Assembly (NCBI RefSeq): GCF_029784135.1
Contig: NC_073746.1
Span: forward strand, 68,326,763 to 68,390,762
Length of the DNA stretch: 64,000 nucleotides
Reading direction: 5' to 3'
DNA from: Toxorhynchites rutilus septentrionalis
Lineage: Eukaryota; Arthropoda; Insecta; Diptera; Culicidae
The stretch's first letter is position 1; each line of letters starts with the position of its first letter. The notes under the pieces were generated by a model, which was not told where the DNA came from, ran no database searches, and saw only the letters and a list, made by a program, of their open reading frames with translations. Below are positions 34,364 to 45,738 of the stretch, in pieces. A program made the translations under genes and the position numbers.

Positions 34364-34643
34364 CACGTTGAGCCCAGAGTCGGTCCCTAGGGGCCGACAT
34401 TGACCTTTTTGGTATGAAAGTGCTGACTGACTGGGACTGACGATTACAAAATAATAAAATAAAAATATATACGGTTTATTTTAGGATGTTTTACGAAATG
34501 TGAATATTTTCTAATCGAATTGCTGACAATTTCTACCAATACAATAATAATCTATGGGAACTGGGACCGACACTGATATTGTGCAAACGCTCTTGATGTG
34601 CACTGAATGGAAAGCGCAGCAAAAAAAATCGGGGCTTAACGTG
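34364..34643. mobile_element. piggyBac-type MITE
   Basis: The 280-bp segment has ends CACGTTGAGCCC and GGGGCTTAACGTG, flanked by TTAA (34360-34363, 34644-34647). Inside is a second repeated feature, GGTCCCTAGGGGCCGAC and GGGACCGACAC. A fragment with the same end (AGGCTTAACGTGTTAA) is at 52242-52258. Confidence 0.75.
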
Positions 34644-35008
34644 TTAAATTCGTTTTTGTTTTGAATAAGGGTGTTTGTTACTATGTTGCGTTCTCGTAAT
34701 TATTTTTCGAGTATTAACCGTTTCAGTTACAACATCGAGTCTCATTTATGGTGATATTTTAAATCTATTTTTTTGGATATGAAATCGAAGACTAATGGGT
34801 TGAGAAAATAACTTTTGTCCATAGTCCAAAACTATAAATTAAAACCTCTTTTTCGAACGTTTCTTTGTATATAATATTCTTCGCAATTACATTCTGTTAC
34901 GGTATAATATCATATCTATTTTGAATGTTTTACCTTCGATATTATGCATCATGCATCAATTTGTATAAAAATATTGCTTTCTTAGAAAAGAAAAAAAAAC
35001 ATTAACCT

Positions 35009-35080
35009 CTCCCCGACGGGGAATTGAACCCCGGTCTCCCGCGTGACAGGCGGGGATACTGACCACTATACTATCGAGGA
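35009..35080 (-). tRNA. tRNA-Asp(GTC)
   Basis: A complete 72-nt tRNA on the minus strand, the same sequence as 26560-26631 with a fully paired anticodon stem. Confidence 0.97.
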
Positions 35081-35279
35081 CTTGACAAATAATGATTCAA
35101 AATAACAGAATGATTGATTTTTAGCATTATTACTGTATTGGCGCAAATCAAATTTTCGTGCGTATGTCGGATAAATACAGGGTTTGGACCAGGGTTACCA
35201 TAATAAAATCTGTGTTTTTGGTATCAAAAAATCTTTATTTTTTTCTCAGAAAATCTGAATTGAAATCTGTATGATATTA

Positions 35280-36426
35280 CAGACTCGATTAAATACAGTT
35301 TTTGAATTTTTTCCACTGTATAAAATCGAATCCTGTATATAATCGAGCCAAAAAAAAAGTTTTTTCATTTGTTTTTTTTTCATACTGTAAGTGTACTGTG
35401 TTTTACTGTAAGATCGCGACTACTCAAGCTATCATAATCCGATTTACGTGGGTATATCCTTTCGATCTTCTAAATCAGCAGCCATTTAAATTCATTTATT
35501 GCATTTGCACATAACCAAACAACATACTCGATATAAAGTTATTACATATAATAAAGTTATTACAAACAATGTTCCGGACAACGTGGTAACGAAGCAGATA
35601 ATGTTATTTTTATCTATAATATATTTTTGTAGTCATAGATTGATTTGACTTAGGCTTATATTTATGTAGGTCTTAGCTATTTAGACTTGTGTTTGAAAAT
35701 GATACATGATGACTCTTTGTCTTTTTCTGCATGATTGAATAAACAGAAGAAAATGGTAGTAATGGCTTTCATGGTATTTTTGTGTACATTTTTGAACAAA
35801 ATGCGGTACCGTATTCTACCACGTTATGTCATCTAACTCGTTTAAAGGTTACAAGTACATACAGGAAAGGGTTTTTCCAGGGCATCCATTTGATGTATTG
35901 AAAGAGAAAAAAATACAGATTTTGAACAATGAAAAACTCAATTTGAATGCAATTACTACACACAATCACAGTCCTATGTCAAGATCCCGTCCGTGCCCCT
36001 GAGCTCAGACCCATCAGCTTTTTTGTTCCGGACTCTGTTGCCTCAAACTAGCTTATTATTTGCTTATTATTAATCCTAAAAATTTATTTTAAACTAGATT
36101 GTTTCTATCAATTAAATTTAAGTTCTTTGACCGTTCTACAATTTGTTCTTTGACGCCAAACTTCTATTTTTCTTAGGCTGCAATATCGATATAAACAATT
36201 CCTGGTCAAAATTCAAGCAACACCTTCAAAAATTACGATTTTTACCTCACTGTAAATGTAATAGCCAATTAAACTTCACCTTAACGTTGAATGGTTACAT
36301 TTCTTCTTGAAATAAGCCATATTTGCAATATAAACAAAAAAAATCCAAACTGTATATAATCGGGTCCAGAATTGTATATAATCGAATCACATATAATCGA
36401 GTCTGTATATAATCGAGTCCGGCCTG
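35280..36426. mobile_element. pogo-like element, copy 3, with unrelated sequence inside
   Basis: The left end CAGACTCGATTAAATACAG follows a TA (35278-35279). The right end ...GAGTCCGGCCTG precedes TA (36427-36428). Between about 35395 and 35660 lies sequence also present near 63460-63661. The rest resembles the other pogo-like copies. Confidence 0.55.
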
Positions 36427-36592
36427 TATTGATAGGCATAGTAATTATGAATTTGGCGATGTTAGTGGTATCCACGTAGAAATTTACATTCACTGTGCTT
36501 TAGTAGGGAAAAGATGAACAGTGTTATTTATCTTTTGTATCTTTCGCGTCTTTCCGCCTTAGAGTGAACATGAGAAAGCAGTACTTCACTCT
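36249..36592 (+). repeat. Direct repeat X, copy 1
   Basis: It is almost identical to 37491-37828. It begins AATGTAATAGCCAATTAAAC, includes the right end of a pogo-like element and ends GAGAAAGCAGTACTTCAC. The two copies flank a block with tRNA-Asp. Confidence 0.8.
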
Positions 36593-37490
36593 GTGCTCTG
36601 AGTTCAGATTTGTGAAAAAACATGCAGAAAAACGGGTTTATATCAACGGAATTCACAAATTTGTCAGAGGTTCTGAACACAACACTGCACGCTATTTTAA
36701 ATGCGTAAGTTATTTTCGCGTACGACACAAAAAAAATCTAGCTCACCTGTAGTATATTGTCAAACCACGTTGAACTCAAACATCGATACATGCATACGTG
36801 ATACATGAGAGAAACGAATTCATTTTACGGTGGAGAATAAAATGCGATAGTTGAGTCGTAGAGTGAGATAGGAACTAAACGCCCGAAAGACTGCTGAGTC
36901 ATGTTGACGGAGAAACTGCTGGATGAAGCCAAAACTCATTTCCAATTGAATACGAAGGTGAATTTCTTTATAGTCCACTGATTATCCTCGGTTGAATATG
37001 ACCATGGCGAGCCCTGAAAGTTATTACGACATATAGTATGTATTGCAAGGTATTGAATTCTTCTAAACTCACTCATGGGTTTCTTACAGCACCCAAGCAT
37101 AGTCCTCGATAGTATAGTGGTCAGTATCCCCGCCTGTCACGCGGGAGACCGGGGTTCAATTCCCCGTCGGGGAGATACTCTTTTTGAAGAGATAATATTG
37201 TTGAATTTTGTTCAGAAGATAACGGTTTTGTTTTGTTTTGGTGCAGTTTTGATCTGTTGCAAGGGTGGCCAATGGTGAGTCTACTATAAGTAAAATAAAA
37301 GTTAATGAGTTATGTAAGCGGAATTTCGAAGTAGGACTACATATAGCAGAAATTTAAAAATATATGGGAGTAGGATGAAAATCTAAACACTGAACACGTA
37401 GCAAATAATGAAATATTTCAACTAAATATAGAATAAATTCGAAATAAATAAAATTATTTGTTTTGAGATAAGCAATTTAATAATAAAATG
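36591..37490 (+). repeat. Duplicated block Y with tRNA-Asp, copy 1
   Basis: It is nearly identical to 43330-44225 over its whole length, including the tRNA gene and the AE-type 5' remnant that follows it (GTAGGACTAC at 37331). The other copy has an extra 30 bp or so near 43560-43590. Confidence 0.8.
37103..37174 (+). tRNA. tRNA-Asp(GTC)
   Basis: A complete 72-nt gene beginning TCCTCGATAGTATAGTGGTC, with anticodon loop CTGTCAC. It is followed by a TTTTT run at about 37181. It lies in duplicated block Y. Confidence 0.97.
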
Positions 37491-37828
37491 TAAATGTAAT
37501 AGCCAATTAAACTTCACCTTAACGTTGAATGGTTACATTTCTTCTTGAAATAAGCCATATTTGCAATATAAAAAAGAAATCCAAACTGTATATAATCGGG
37601 TCCAGAATTGTATATAATCGAATCACATATAATCGAGTCTGTATATAATCGAGTCCGGCCTGTATTGATAGGCATAGTAATTATGAATTTGGCGATGTTA
37701 GTGGTATCCACGTAGAAATTTACATTCACTGTGCTTTAGTAGGGAAAAGATAAACAGTGTTATTTATCTTTTGTATCTTTCGCGTCTTTCTGCCTTAGAT
37801 TGAACATGAGAAAGCAGTACTTCACGCT
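37491..37828 (+). repeat. Direct repeat X, copy 2
   Basis: Matches 36249-36592. After it the sequence becomes unrelated to the sequence following copy 1. Confidence 0.8.
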
Positions 37829-38939
37829 ACATATGAATGTCAAAATAACTCTCATTCAGACTGATTCGAATGCTATATAAACGAAATTGGTGAGCTGGGA
37901 AAAATATTGTTGAGATCAAGCCATAACTAATATTACAGACAAATCTGTAAAATCTGTTCTGTTATAGATTAACTACAGATTCTTGATTTCAGAAAGTCTG
38001 AGAAATCTGTAAAAAATACAGATTATTCTGAAGTTATGGTTGGCCAATTGAAATATACTCCACCATTTCACCGCATATGACCCCATTGGATTGGAACGAA
38101 AATAATAAGACTAATACCATGTTGTCGTTGTTAGAACAGTCATACGTAAATATCCTTACGATGCAACAAGTTGAATTCGACGAAAAATTTGTCTTGTTTC
38201 ATTTATCTCATCGATTGTGGTAGGGATAGCGCATTTTTCTATCGTTTGGTTTTTTCTCTGTGTATAATATTCTATCTATATTTTTATTGAATGTAGATCC
38301 GTTTGTGTGTTTCTAGTTTCTGGAAACGGCATAAACATAAACCAAATTTCAAATTTGTAAACACTATTTTATTTGCCACTCTTCAATTATCTACATTGGC
38401 AAACAATGTCAAACATCGGACATGGAAAAAAATCGACTGAAATATTTACGGTAACGTAACCACGTTCCGACAAGCTTGAGTACCATTAGGGTGTGGCCAA
38501 GGCTGAAGTCTCGACTAGGACTACTTCGGCATTCATCGTCAACATAATTTGAATTAACTAGAAAATGAATTGACGAGCGTTGAGAGCGAGAATGACTGAA
38601 GAACTATTCTATTCAATGACTACCCTCAAACTAGCGTTGTCAGAAAGCATTTCATTTTCGACAGAAAACATGCCACTTCGTGTCTTGAAGCGTCAAATAG
38701 GCAAATAATGTCATTTGTCCCCCAGCGCTTTAAAATGTTTGGATGTGTGGAAGCAGACATCTTTTTCTTTTCTCTTTTTCGTCTTTTTTTGGGATGTTCC
38801 CATAAAAAGTCCAAACGACGACATCGGGGATCGAACCAAGGCACGCTATCTACATGGTTAATGATGCTGTTCAGCAAATTCGTGATAAAATTGCACATGA
38901 TTATAAAAAGAAGTTGGAACGTGTTTTCTAAGAGTAAAA
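37829..38939. other. Unassigned
   Basis: No gene recognised. A 184-codon minus-strand frame spanning 38626-39180 crosses into AE3 sequence and contains no domain I can name. Confidence 0.35.
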
Positions 38940-39593
38940 ACAGGAAGTGGGTTATATCTATGGTATAACCGCAAGGGTGACGTAGGACTATCGTTGATTT
39001 AGAGATCATTTGTTTGCCGTTGAATCTGAATCCATCCTGAATGAATGAATAAATAAATATTTGGGTGACTTCAAAAACGATAGCGTTACGTTGGAGGCTC
39101 AAGGTTTTATGCATCCAATATTGGATACAAAAAACCTTGTTCTGAAGAATAATCTTCAGAAGCTTTCCTGCTAACTGCACTTGATTGACAAATCACAAAA
39201 ACAAATGTATGTGGTCGCAGTATTATATAGATAGAAAACATTAAAATGAACTCGTTTGAATGTAATTTTCAATTCCAAGGGGAACTGGCAGATTATTTTT
39301 CAGCAACGATCATTTCTTTCCAGGTTTCTTCTCGATAACCAGCGAACGAAAAGAGTTGCGCGCGTGTATGTGTGTGTGGCGGCTGCTTCGATGTCTTCCC
39401 GAGGAACCGTATTTCGATGCTGATACTCTATTGGTTACCTTCTCTTCTCCTTCTGATCGATCGGCTTTTCTGCGCTCCCTCACAGTTAAAACAAACTGAT
39501 TGCATTTCAGGTCAGGTCAGGCCAGGTAATGAATCCCTCGATCCTTCGCCGTTCAGCTCGTTCAGTAACGATGTTGTCTTGTCGATGTCCTCA

Positions 39594-39741
39594 GGCGTCG
39601 TGCACAAATTACGTAATGCTAAAATCCGGATTTTGAACCCCCCCCCTTTCGTAACGCAATTTCCTATCTCTAATAAACAGAAAGTAACGCAACATCTACC
39701 CCCTCCCCCCTTATCGCGTTACGTAATTTGTGCACGACGCC
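39594..39741. mobile_element. MITE with 26-bp inverted repeats and TCA duplication
   Basis: The 148-bp element has ends GGCGTCGTGCACAAATTACG...CGTAATTTGTGCACGACGCC (25 of 26 positions match). It is flanked by TCA (39591-39593, 39742-39744). The uninterrupted site GTCCTCACGAAAAATGAATG is present in AE3 copy 1 near 9668. A 3-bp duplication and GGC terminus suggest PIF/Harbinger. Confidence 0.8.
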
Positions 39742-40271
39742 TCACGAAAAATTAATGGGTTTCACCACCAGAATATCATTTAAGTATGCTTTTCGTGCGT
39801 AATTGAATCGAGAGAAGGTGTGGTTTACGATGGCAATTTGGAAGGCAAACTAGAGGAGAATGAACTCTCTGAGTATGAAAATTTCGGCGACTGAGCAATA
39901 ATCGATAGAAAATTATATAATTTTCGCGATACGAAATATTTTCCGTTGCGCGCGCATATAATATTGGATACGAAAATATTCTACTGATGGGAAAGAATAA
40001 TCTTCAGAAGCTTTCCAGCTAATTACACTTGATTGAAAAATTACGAAATCAAATGTATTTGGTCGCTGTGTTCGCCATATAATTAGAAAACATTAAAATA
40101 AACTCTTTCGCATGGATGTATTCTTCAATTCCCACGGAACTGGCAGATTATTTTTCAGCAACGATTAGATCTTTCCGGAATTTTCTCGATGCTGTATGGC
40201 ATCCAAACGAAAATTCTCGTTTCAGTTTGGCCTGCAAAAAACTTTTATGAACTCTAATCCATCAAATTTGG

Positions 40272-40287
40272 AGCCCTGAAAAGGGCC
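40272..40287 (-). promoter_or_regulatory. Histone H3 mRNA 3' stem-loop (minus copy)
   Basis: On the minus strand GGCCCTTTTCAGGGCT, which differs from the consensus only by a terminal G-T pair. Confidence 0.75.
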
Positions 40288-40302
40288 GTTGATTATATGC
40301 TA

Positions 40303-40665
40303 AGCTAATATAGCACGCTCTTCTCGGATACGATGGGCCAGCTGGATGTCCTTGGGCATGCTGTGACGCGTTTTGCATGAATAGCACACAAATTGGTATC
40401 TTCGAATAAGCCTCCTGCAGCGTCATAACCGCGGAACTTTGGAAGCGCAAGTCGGTTTTGAAGTCATGAGCAATTTCACGAACCAAATGCTGCAAAGGTA
40501 GCTTGCGGATCAGCAATTCGGTCGACTTCCGATAGCGATAAATTTCACGCAAAGTTCCCGGTCGATAGCGATGTGGCTTCTTCACCTATCCTGCGGTGGG
40601 TGCGCTTATCCGAGCTGCTTTCGGGGTGCCTTACCACCGAAAGACTAACGAGCTGTCTGCTTAGT
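40303..40665 (-). pseudogene. Histone H3 pseudogene (left palindrome arm)
   Basis: The homology starts at TKQTAR in the H3 tail, then a stop, then GGK-PRKQL. The next 10 or so tail residues are lost. A frame of 107 codons then gives [34 protein letters not shown] and [19 protein letters not shown]. There a deletion of about 20 bp removes the EAYLVGLF region and shifts frame. [25 protein letters not shown] continues in another frame. The same lesions occur in the right arm. Confidence 0.9.
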
Positions 40666-40723
40666 CCCGATGAAACGAGTCCTCACGGTGCGAGAGTAGA
40701 GTAAGAAATGAACGAAAGGAAGG

Positions 40724-40920
40724 AAGGTATTGTATTATAGAGACTTTAAACTTTTGCAGTTCATTCGTCTCTAGCCTTGAGAAAGGCCCTTTGAAAACTC
40801 TACTCTACTTTACTCCAGCGCTACCACCTCCGCCCTCTTGCCTTGAGAAAGGCACTCGATCCCTCGCCGTCCAGCCCGTCCAGCAACGATGTTGTCCAGT
40901 CGGTGTCCACACAAAGAATG
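40724..40920 (+). mobile_element. SINE-like retroposon of 197 bp inside the H3 palindrome
   Basis: Flanked by ATGAACGAAAGGAAGG (40708-40723) and ATGAACGAAAGCAAGG (40921-40936), a 16-bp near-perfect target duplication. The mirrored arm near 41060-41085 has the uninterrupted site. The sequence is the reverse complement of 369-564, about 90% alike by eye. The insertion post-dates formation of the palindrome. Confidence 0.75.
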
Positions 40921-41124
40921 ATGAACGAAAGCAAGGGAAGTGTCATTTTATAAAACATAAAAGTATCGAATGTAAACCCCACCCTCTTTATTATATAAGC
41001 TTACTGCGAATATAATAAGGGTGGGGTTTAGATTCTATACTTTTATGGTTTATAAAATGACGCTTCCTTTGCTTTCGTTCATTTCTTACTCTACTCTCGC
41101 ACCGTGAGGACTCGTTTCACCGGG

Positions 41125-41487
41125 ACTAAGCAGACAGCTCGTTAGTCTTTCGGTGGTAAGGTACCCCGAAAGCAGCTCGGATAAGCGCACCAGCCGCAGG
41201 AAGCATGAAGAAGCCACATCGCTATCGACCGGGAACTTTGCATGAAATTCGTCGCTATCAGAAGTCGACCGAATTGCTGATCCGCAAGCTACCTTTGCAG
41301 CATTTGGATCGTGGAATTGCTCAGGACTTCAAAACCGACTTGCGCTTCCAAAGTTCCGCGGTTATGACGCTGCAGGAGGCTTATTCGAAGATACCAATTT
41401 GTGTGCTATCCATGCAAAACGCGTCACATCATGCCCAAGGACATCCAGCTGGCCCATCGTATCCGAGAAGAGCATGCTATATTAGCT
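41125..41487 (+). pseudogene. Histone H3 pseudogene (right palindrome arm)
   Basis: Same structure as the left copy: ACTAAGCAGACAGCTCGT (TKQTAR), a stop codon, GGK-PRKQL, loss of the KLATKAARKSAPATGGV part, then [33 protein letters not shown] and [20 protein letters not shown] shared deletion and frameshift precede [13 protein letters not shown]. The C-terminus RRIRGERA is only partly readable. It cannot form a nucleosomal H3. Sharing every lesion with the left arm shows that the arm duplicated after the gene had decayed. Confidence 0.9.
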
Positions 41488-41502
41488 TAGCATATAATCA
41501 AC

Positions 41503-41518
41503 GGCCCTTTTCAGGGCT
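41503..41518 (+). promoter_or_regulatory. Histone H3 mRNA 3' stem-loop (plus copy)
   Basis: GGCCCTTTTCAGGGCT, the mirror of 40272-40287, 15 bp after the end of H3 homology. Confidence 0.75.
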
Positions 41519-41575
41519 CCAAATTTGATGGATTAGAGTTCAGAAAAGTTTTTTACAGGCCGAACTGAAAGGAGC

Positions 41576-42060
41576 ATTTAGCGAAAATCGTGGTTTCGAT
41601 GATAATTCGATACCGATAGGTGCCATGGATATGGATTTCATAATGAAGAATATGAAATACATGACATGATGTAGTGAATATATATGAAGAAATCGCTTTG
41701 GTGAAACTGCATTATAAAATTATTTGTGTACGAATGCCGCAATCGATAGTTGACTCTAATTTGCGCTGGGTAATTTCCTCAGAGGACTCGATTCCTCCTT
41801 TGAGCATTAAGAAACTCTTTCTGGCAAAACGAAGTGGTATGAATCACATTATCTGAATGAAAGAATGAAGAAGTTTTCTGCCAATTTCTTTCAACCTCCA
41901 AATATATCTTTCTCCCGTTTGTCGTTTTCGCGTTCGCTAATCCTTTCTCACAACACCCATTTCTCGTTTGAGAAATTGTTGAGTAAACATTGTTTGCCAG
42001 TGCGCGTACAGCGGGAATTCCTAAAGATTCATTGCACCTCTAATAAATTGCCGAAAGACG
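41576..42060. other. Unassigned cargo inside AE3 copy 3
   Basis: No histone or transposon match seen. Frames of 60-69 codons have no recognised motif. Confidence 0.35.
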
Positions 42061-42910
42061 TGGTCTTACGTTGATCGCACTTGATTGAAAAAATCCAAAA
42101 CGAAATGTATTTGGTCGCAGCATTATATGAGTAGAAAGCAAATAATCGCTCGAAAATGACTTGATTTTCGCGAAGATGTTTCACGTTTTTCATGTTATGC
42201 ATCCAATATTGGATACGAAAATTTTCCACTGATGGGGAAAAAAATATTCAGAAGCTTTCCTATTAATTGCGATTGATTGAAAAATCACAAAACCAAATGT
42301 ATTTGATTGCAGTGTTATATTGATAGAAAACATTAAAATAAACTCTTTCGCATGAATGTATTTTTCAATTCCCAGGGGAACTGGCAGATTTTTTTTCAGC
42401 AACGATGATAGCAACGAGAATTCCGCGCGTGTATGTGTGTGTGTGGCGGCTGCTCCGATGTTTCAAGCGGAACCGTGGCATCACTCTCCTCCTGATGGAT
42501 TCCCTTCTGGCCTTAGGTGCACAAACAGGCTCTTGGTGACACCGTTCATCAGCGCTTTCATGATAAACGAAATTAGCTTCACAACAACAGCGACAACATG
42601 CTTCAATCGCTGTTCAATCATAACTGAGTGGGTTTACGAGCGGCGCTCGCTTATATACGGATTGGTAATTTCAATAGCCTGTTTTGAAAGCAATTTTAAG
42701 ACAATTGAAACAAGTTTTTGGATGAAAAAGTAACAAGTATATGACGCGTAGACATTTTATCTTTCGAATGAAGTGTTTATCATACCATTTCGTTCAGTTG
42801 TTTAAAAGCTATTAACGCTCAAAATCTCGGTCTCCGGCGTAACGCTTTCGTTTTCGAAACTTTGGTTTTACACCCCGGTATAGAAATGAAAGACGTAGTC
42901 CTACGTCAAA

Positions 42911-43329
42911 AGGAGCGCATGAAGGAGAGCAATATATATCTCGGTCTGGGCCGTGCATGTCGCAAAGTATGCGGAAAGCTTATTTGTCTTTTGTTTCGCT
43001 CGCGCGTATTAATCTTATATAGCTGTACCATGTATATTATACAAATGCTTACCAGTATTTGAGAGCCATGACATTTTCTGTTATGTTATGTCTCATTTAA
43101 TGTAAGAAATCGGAATGACAAAACATGAGCTTAAAATTTATTTTAGGTGTAGTACACCATTGATGAACGGTTTATTGTCTATCCACCGTGAATTCAAACC
43201 AACGGACTTAGACAGTTATCAGGTATGCTATAAAGGTTCTCGAGTTAGTATTAATGGTTAATAGTTAGTATTAGAAAATAGCATGCAGTTTGAGAGGAAT
43301 TTTGAACGAAATTTTAGTTCAATTTGTCT
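42911..43329. other. Unassigned
   Basis: No gene or repeat recognised between AE3 copy 3 and block Y copy 2. Confidence 0.4.
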
Positions 43330-44225
43330 CTGAGTTCAGATTTGTGAAAAAACATGCAGAAAAACGGGTTTATATCAACGGAATTTACAAATTTGTCAGA
43401 GGTTATGAACACAACACTGCACGCTATTTTATATGCGTAAGTTATTTTTGCGTACGACACAAAAAATCTAGCTCACCTGTAGTATATTGTCAAACCACGT
43501 TGAACTCAAACATCGATACATGCATACGTGATACATGAGAGAAACGAATTCATTTTAGGGGGAGTCACTTCAATATGCATTGAAGTTTATTTGACGGTGG
43601 AGAATAAAATGCGATAGTTGAGTCGTAGAGTGAGATAGGAACTAAACGCCCGAATGACTGCTGAGTCATGTTGACGGAGAAACTGCTGGATGAAGCCAAA
43701 ACTCATTTCCAATTGAATACGAAGGTGAATTTCTTTATAGTCCACTGATTATCCTCGGTTGAATATGACCATGGCGAGCCCTGAAAGTTATTACGACATA
43801 TAGTATGTATTGCAAGGTATTGAATTCTTCTAAACTCACTCATGGGTTTCTTACAGCGCCTATGCATAGTCCTCGATAGTATAGTGGTCAGTATCCCCGC
43901 CTGTCACGCGGGAGACCGGGGTTCAATTCCCCGTCGGGGAGATATTCTTTTTGAAGATAATATTGTTGAATTTGTTTAGAAGAAAACGGGAAGTTTTGAA
44001 CTGTTGCAAAGGTGGTCAATGGTGAGTCTACTATAAGTAAAATAAAAGTTAATGAGTTATGTAAGCGGAATTTCGGAGTAGGACTACATATAGCAGAAAT
44101 TTAAAAATATATGGGAGTAGGATGAAAATCTAAACACTGAAGACGTAGCAAATAATGAAATATTTCAACTAAATATAGAATAAATTCGAAATAAATAAAA
44201 TTATTTTGGTTTGAGATAAGCAATT
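43330..44225 (+). repeat. Duplicated block Y with tRNA-Asp, copy 2
   Basis: Nearly identical to 36591-37490. Here it is not flanked by repeat X. To the right it continues smoothly into AE1/AE2-like leader sequence (to about 44340), so this copy probably preserves the original arrangement. Confidence 0.8.
43870..43941 (+). tRNA. tRNA-Asp(GTC)
   Basis: A 72-nt gene with the same sequence as 37103-37174. A T-rich terminator begins about 6 bp after the 3' end. Confidence 0.97.
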
Positions 44226-44340
44226 TAATAATTGTAACATGTCAAGCATTATCTGACCGCGTTAAATCCCCCGTTTTGATTGGCCCAGCTAGTGTTCCTC
44301 AAATTGAACCGATAAAAAGAACAACTGGAATAACTGCGGT
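44076..44340 (+). mobile_element. AE-type 5' end remnant
   Basis: GTAGGACTAC at 44078-44087, then the A-rich leader with ATATATGGGAGTAGGATGAAA and CTAAACACTGAAGACGTAGC. Near 44270-44310 GATTGGCCCAGCTAGTGTTC matches the CCAAT-like part of AE1. The remainder has diverged. Confidence 0.45.
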
Positions 44341-45665
44341 ATACAGTTTGGATATAACAAATACTCATCAAGAGGTGCGATAGCAAAGCAGCAACACAAC
44401 AGAAACAACGACAGCGGCAGTAAAAGTAGCAGTAGAAAAAAGTTTCAATTTCTTTGCACTTCAATTATTTGTCTTGAAGACGTTTGAAACTTCGCTTCTA
44501 TTCTCTGCACAATCACAGCTTGTTTCATTCTTTCCGTTTACCAAGCAGAAAAAGTAAACCATTCTCGTAAAATCGATCCAACATACACAGTGATGTTATT
44601 TTGTTTCCTTCTATAAAACCACGGCCCTTAAAACTTACACTAAAGTGTTATTCCATAATGTTCGATGAATTCTATAGTGAAATCCGGAATGCTGAAAATC
44701 CAATTTAAAAAAGAGTGGATTTTGTGCGGATCTAGTGTTTTTGAACTTCTTGGTGACTTTTTCTGATCAACAATTTAATTTTTTCACAATGTTTCCGGAT
44801 TCAAAGGAACGTGAAAGTGCAGTTCATTTTAAGGTGATAATGTTTATGAAGAAAGTGTTTTATTGCTATGGGTACTCTTGTACTTACATGCATTTTTGGA
44901 GACCTGAATGCGTTTCCTTAACGCGGACTAATAAATCGCGAAACCTTTAAATTTGCCATATCCTTGCTCAAGGCCTGGAGATGAGAATTTTTAGTTTTCC
45001 AAATTGTTATTTTCCAAGACTGCAAGTTTCGATAATTCAAAACATCATCACCATCATAATCATCATTATCATCATCATCACCGGCATCATCATCACCAAA
45101 ACATTCTTGTCGAATGAATGTTTAAATACAAAGCCTCAGTAAAACAAGAAAGAGCAGAAGAAGCCAAAATAATAAAAGAATTGAGAAACTGTGTAGAAAT
45201 AAAGGAAATAGCTCTTTGTGACTTTTCCCAATTTCCTTTTTCAATTTGAGAACTATTTCGAGGATTACAAGAAGCGTTGGCACAAATGTATATTCATTAT
45301 TCATATTCATTCACCGCTAGGAAATCAGATAAATCTCACGACAAACACTCCAACACAAACAACCATATTAGAGCAATGTTATACTTGTCAAAAACGTTAT
45401 TTACTGTTACAGTGCGGCGTTAGGGGATTCAGGTACCCCAAGATTGAATTTTCCATATCAAATCGCGAAATAAATGCTGTAAATTTAATCGAATAAACAG
45501 TATTTGCAATATTAATATGCCGATTTATTTTATTTTCATCAAAAGTACGTTTCCATACCCTATCCTGTATTATTTGAAAAATATTGAAATAAATGAGAGA
45601 ATCACTGTAAAATCTTTTGTACCATATTTTCTGCACCGTTTTAAAAAGTTACACATTATGTGACT
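44341..45665. other. Unassigned; ATC/CAT-rich microsatellite at 45046-45100
   Basis: No gene recognised. An imperfect CAT/ATC run is the only clear structure. Confidence 0.4.
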
Positions 45666-45738
45666 CGACCGTGACAGGACTCGAACCTGCAATCTTCGGA
45701 TCCGAAGTCCGACGCCTTCTCCATTAGGCCACACGGCC
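45666..45738 (-). tRNA. tRNA-Arg(TCG)
   Basis: A complete 73-nt gene on the minus strand, identical to 27998-28070, anticodon TCG. On the minus strand it is followed by a sequence without a strong T-run close by. Confidence 0.96.

Larger units (their letters stand above)
40218..41575. repeat. Palindrome with two head-to-head H3 pseudogenes
   Basis: Arms of about 570 bp mirror each other from AGGCCAAACTGAAA (40218) and its counterpart at about 41575, inward to a centre near 41003. The left arm is interrupted by a 197-bp retroposon (40724-40920) that has no mirror. Each arm holds a truncated histone H3 gene with stem-loop, transcribed outward. Confidence 0.85.
38940..42910 (-). mobile_element. 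AE3 element, copy 3, expanded by nested insertions and a histone H3 palindrome
   Basis: Read on the minus strand it starts GACGTAGGACTACGTC at 42907 and ends with the inverted core and hairpin GGTTATATC/GGTATAACC (38950-38970). It is about 4.0 kb, against 1.55-1.7 kb for the other copies. The excess is a MITE (39594-39741), the H3 palindrome (40218-41575), a 200-bp retroposon within it, and 41576-42060, whose origin is unknown. The TATA/initiator block lies at 42623-42657. Confidence 0.55.

Noticed and set aside
37075..37278. Open frames running across tRNA-Asp genes (also 26414-26617)
   Set aside because: The shared peptide (PACHAGDRGSIPRRG) is the translation of the tRNA itself. There is no independent coding evidence.
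41125..41487. Palindrome as a simple assembly artefact
   Set aside because: Arms differ by scattered substitutions and only one arm has the retroposon, so it is unlikely to be a mirrored read. Long reads would still be decisive.
40262..41528. Functional histone H3 genes
   Set aside because: Tail deletion, stop codon and a frameshift within the histone fold in both copies.
42480..42620. Possible H2B fragment in AE3
   Set aside because: A short in-frame resemblance to the KVLKQVHPDTG region could be forced, but only 5-7 of 13-17 residues agree and it does not extend. Too weak to call.
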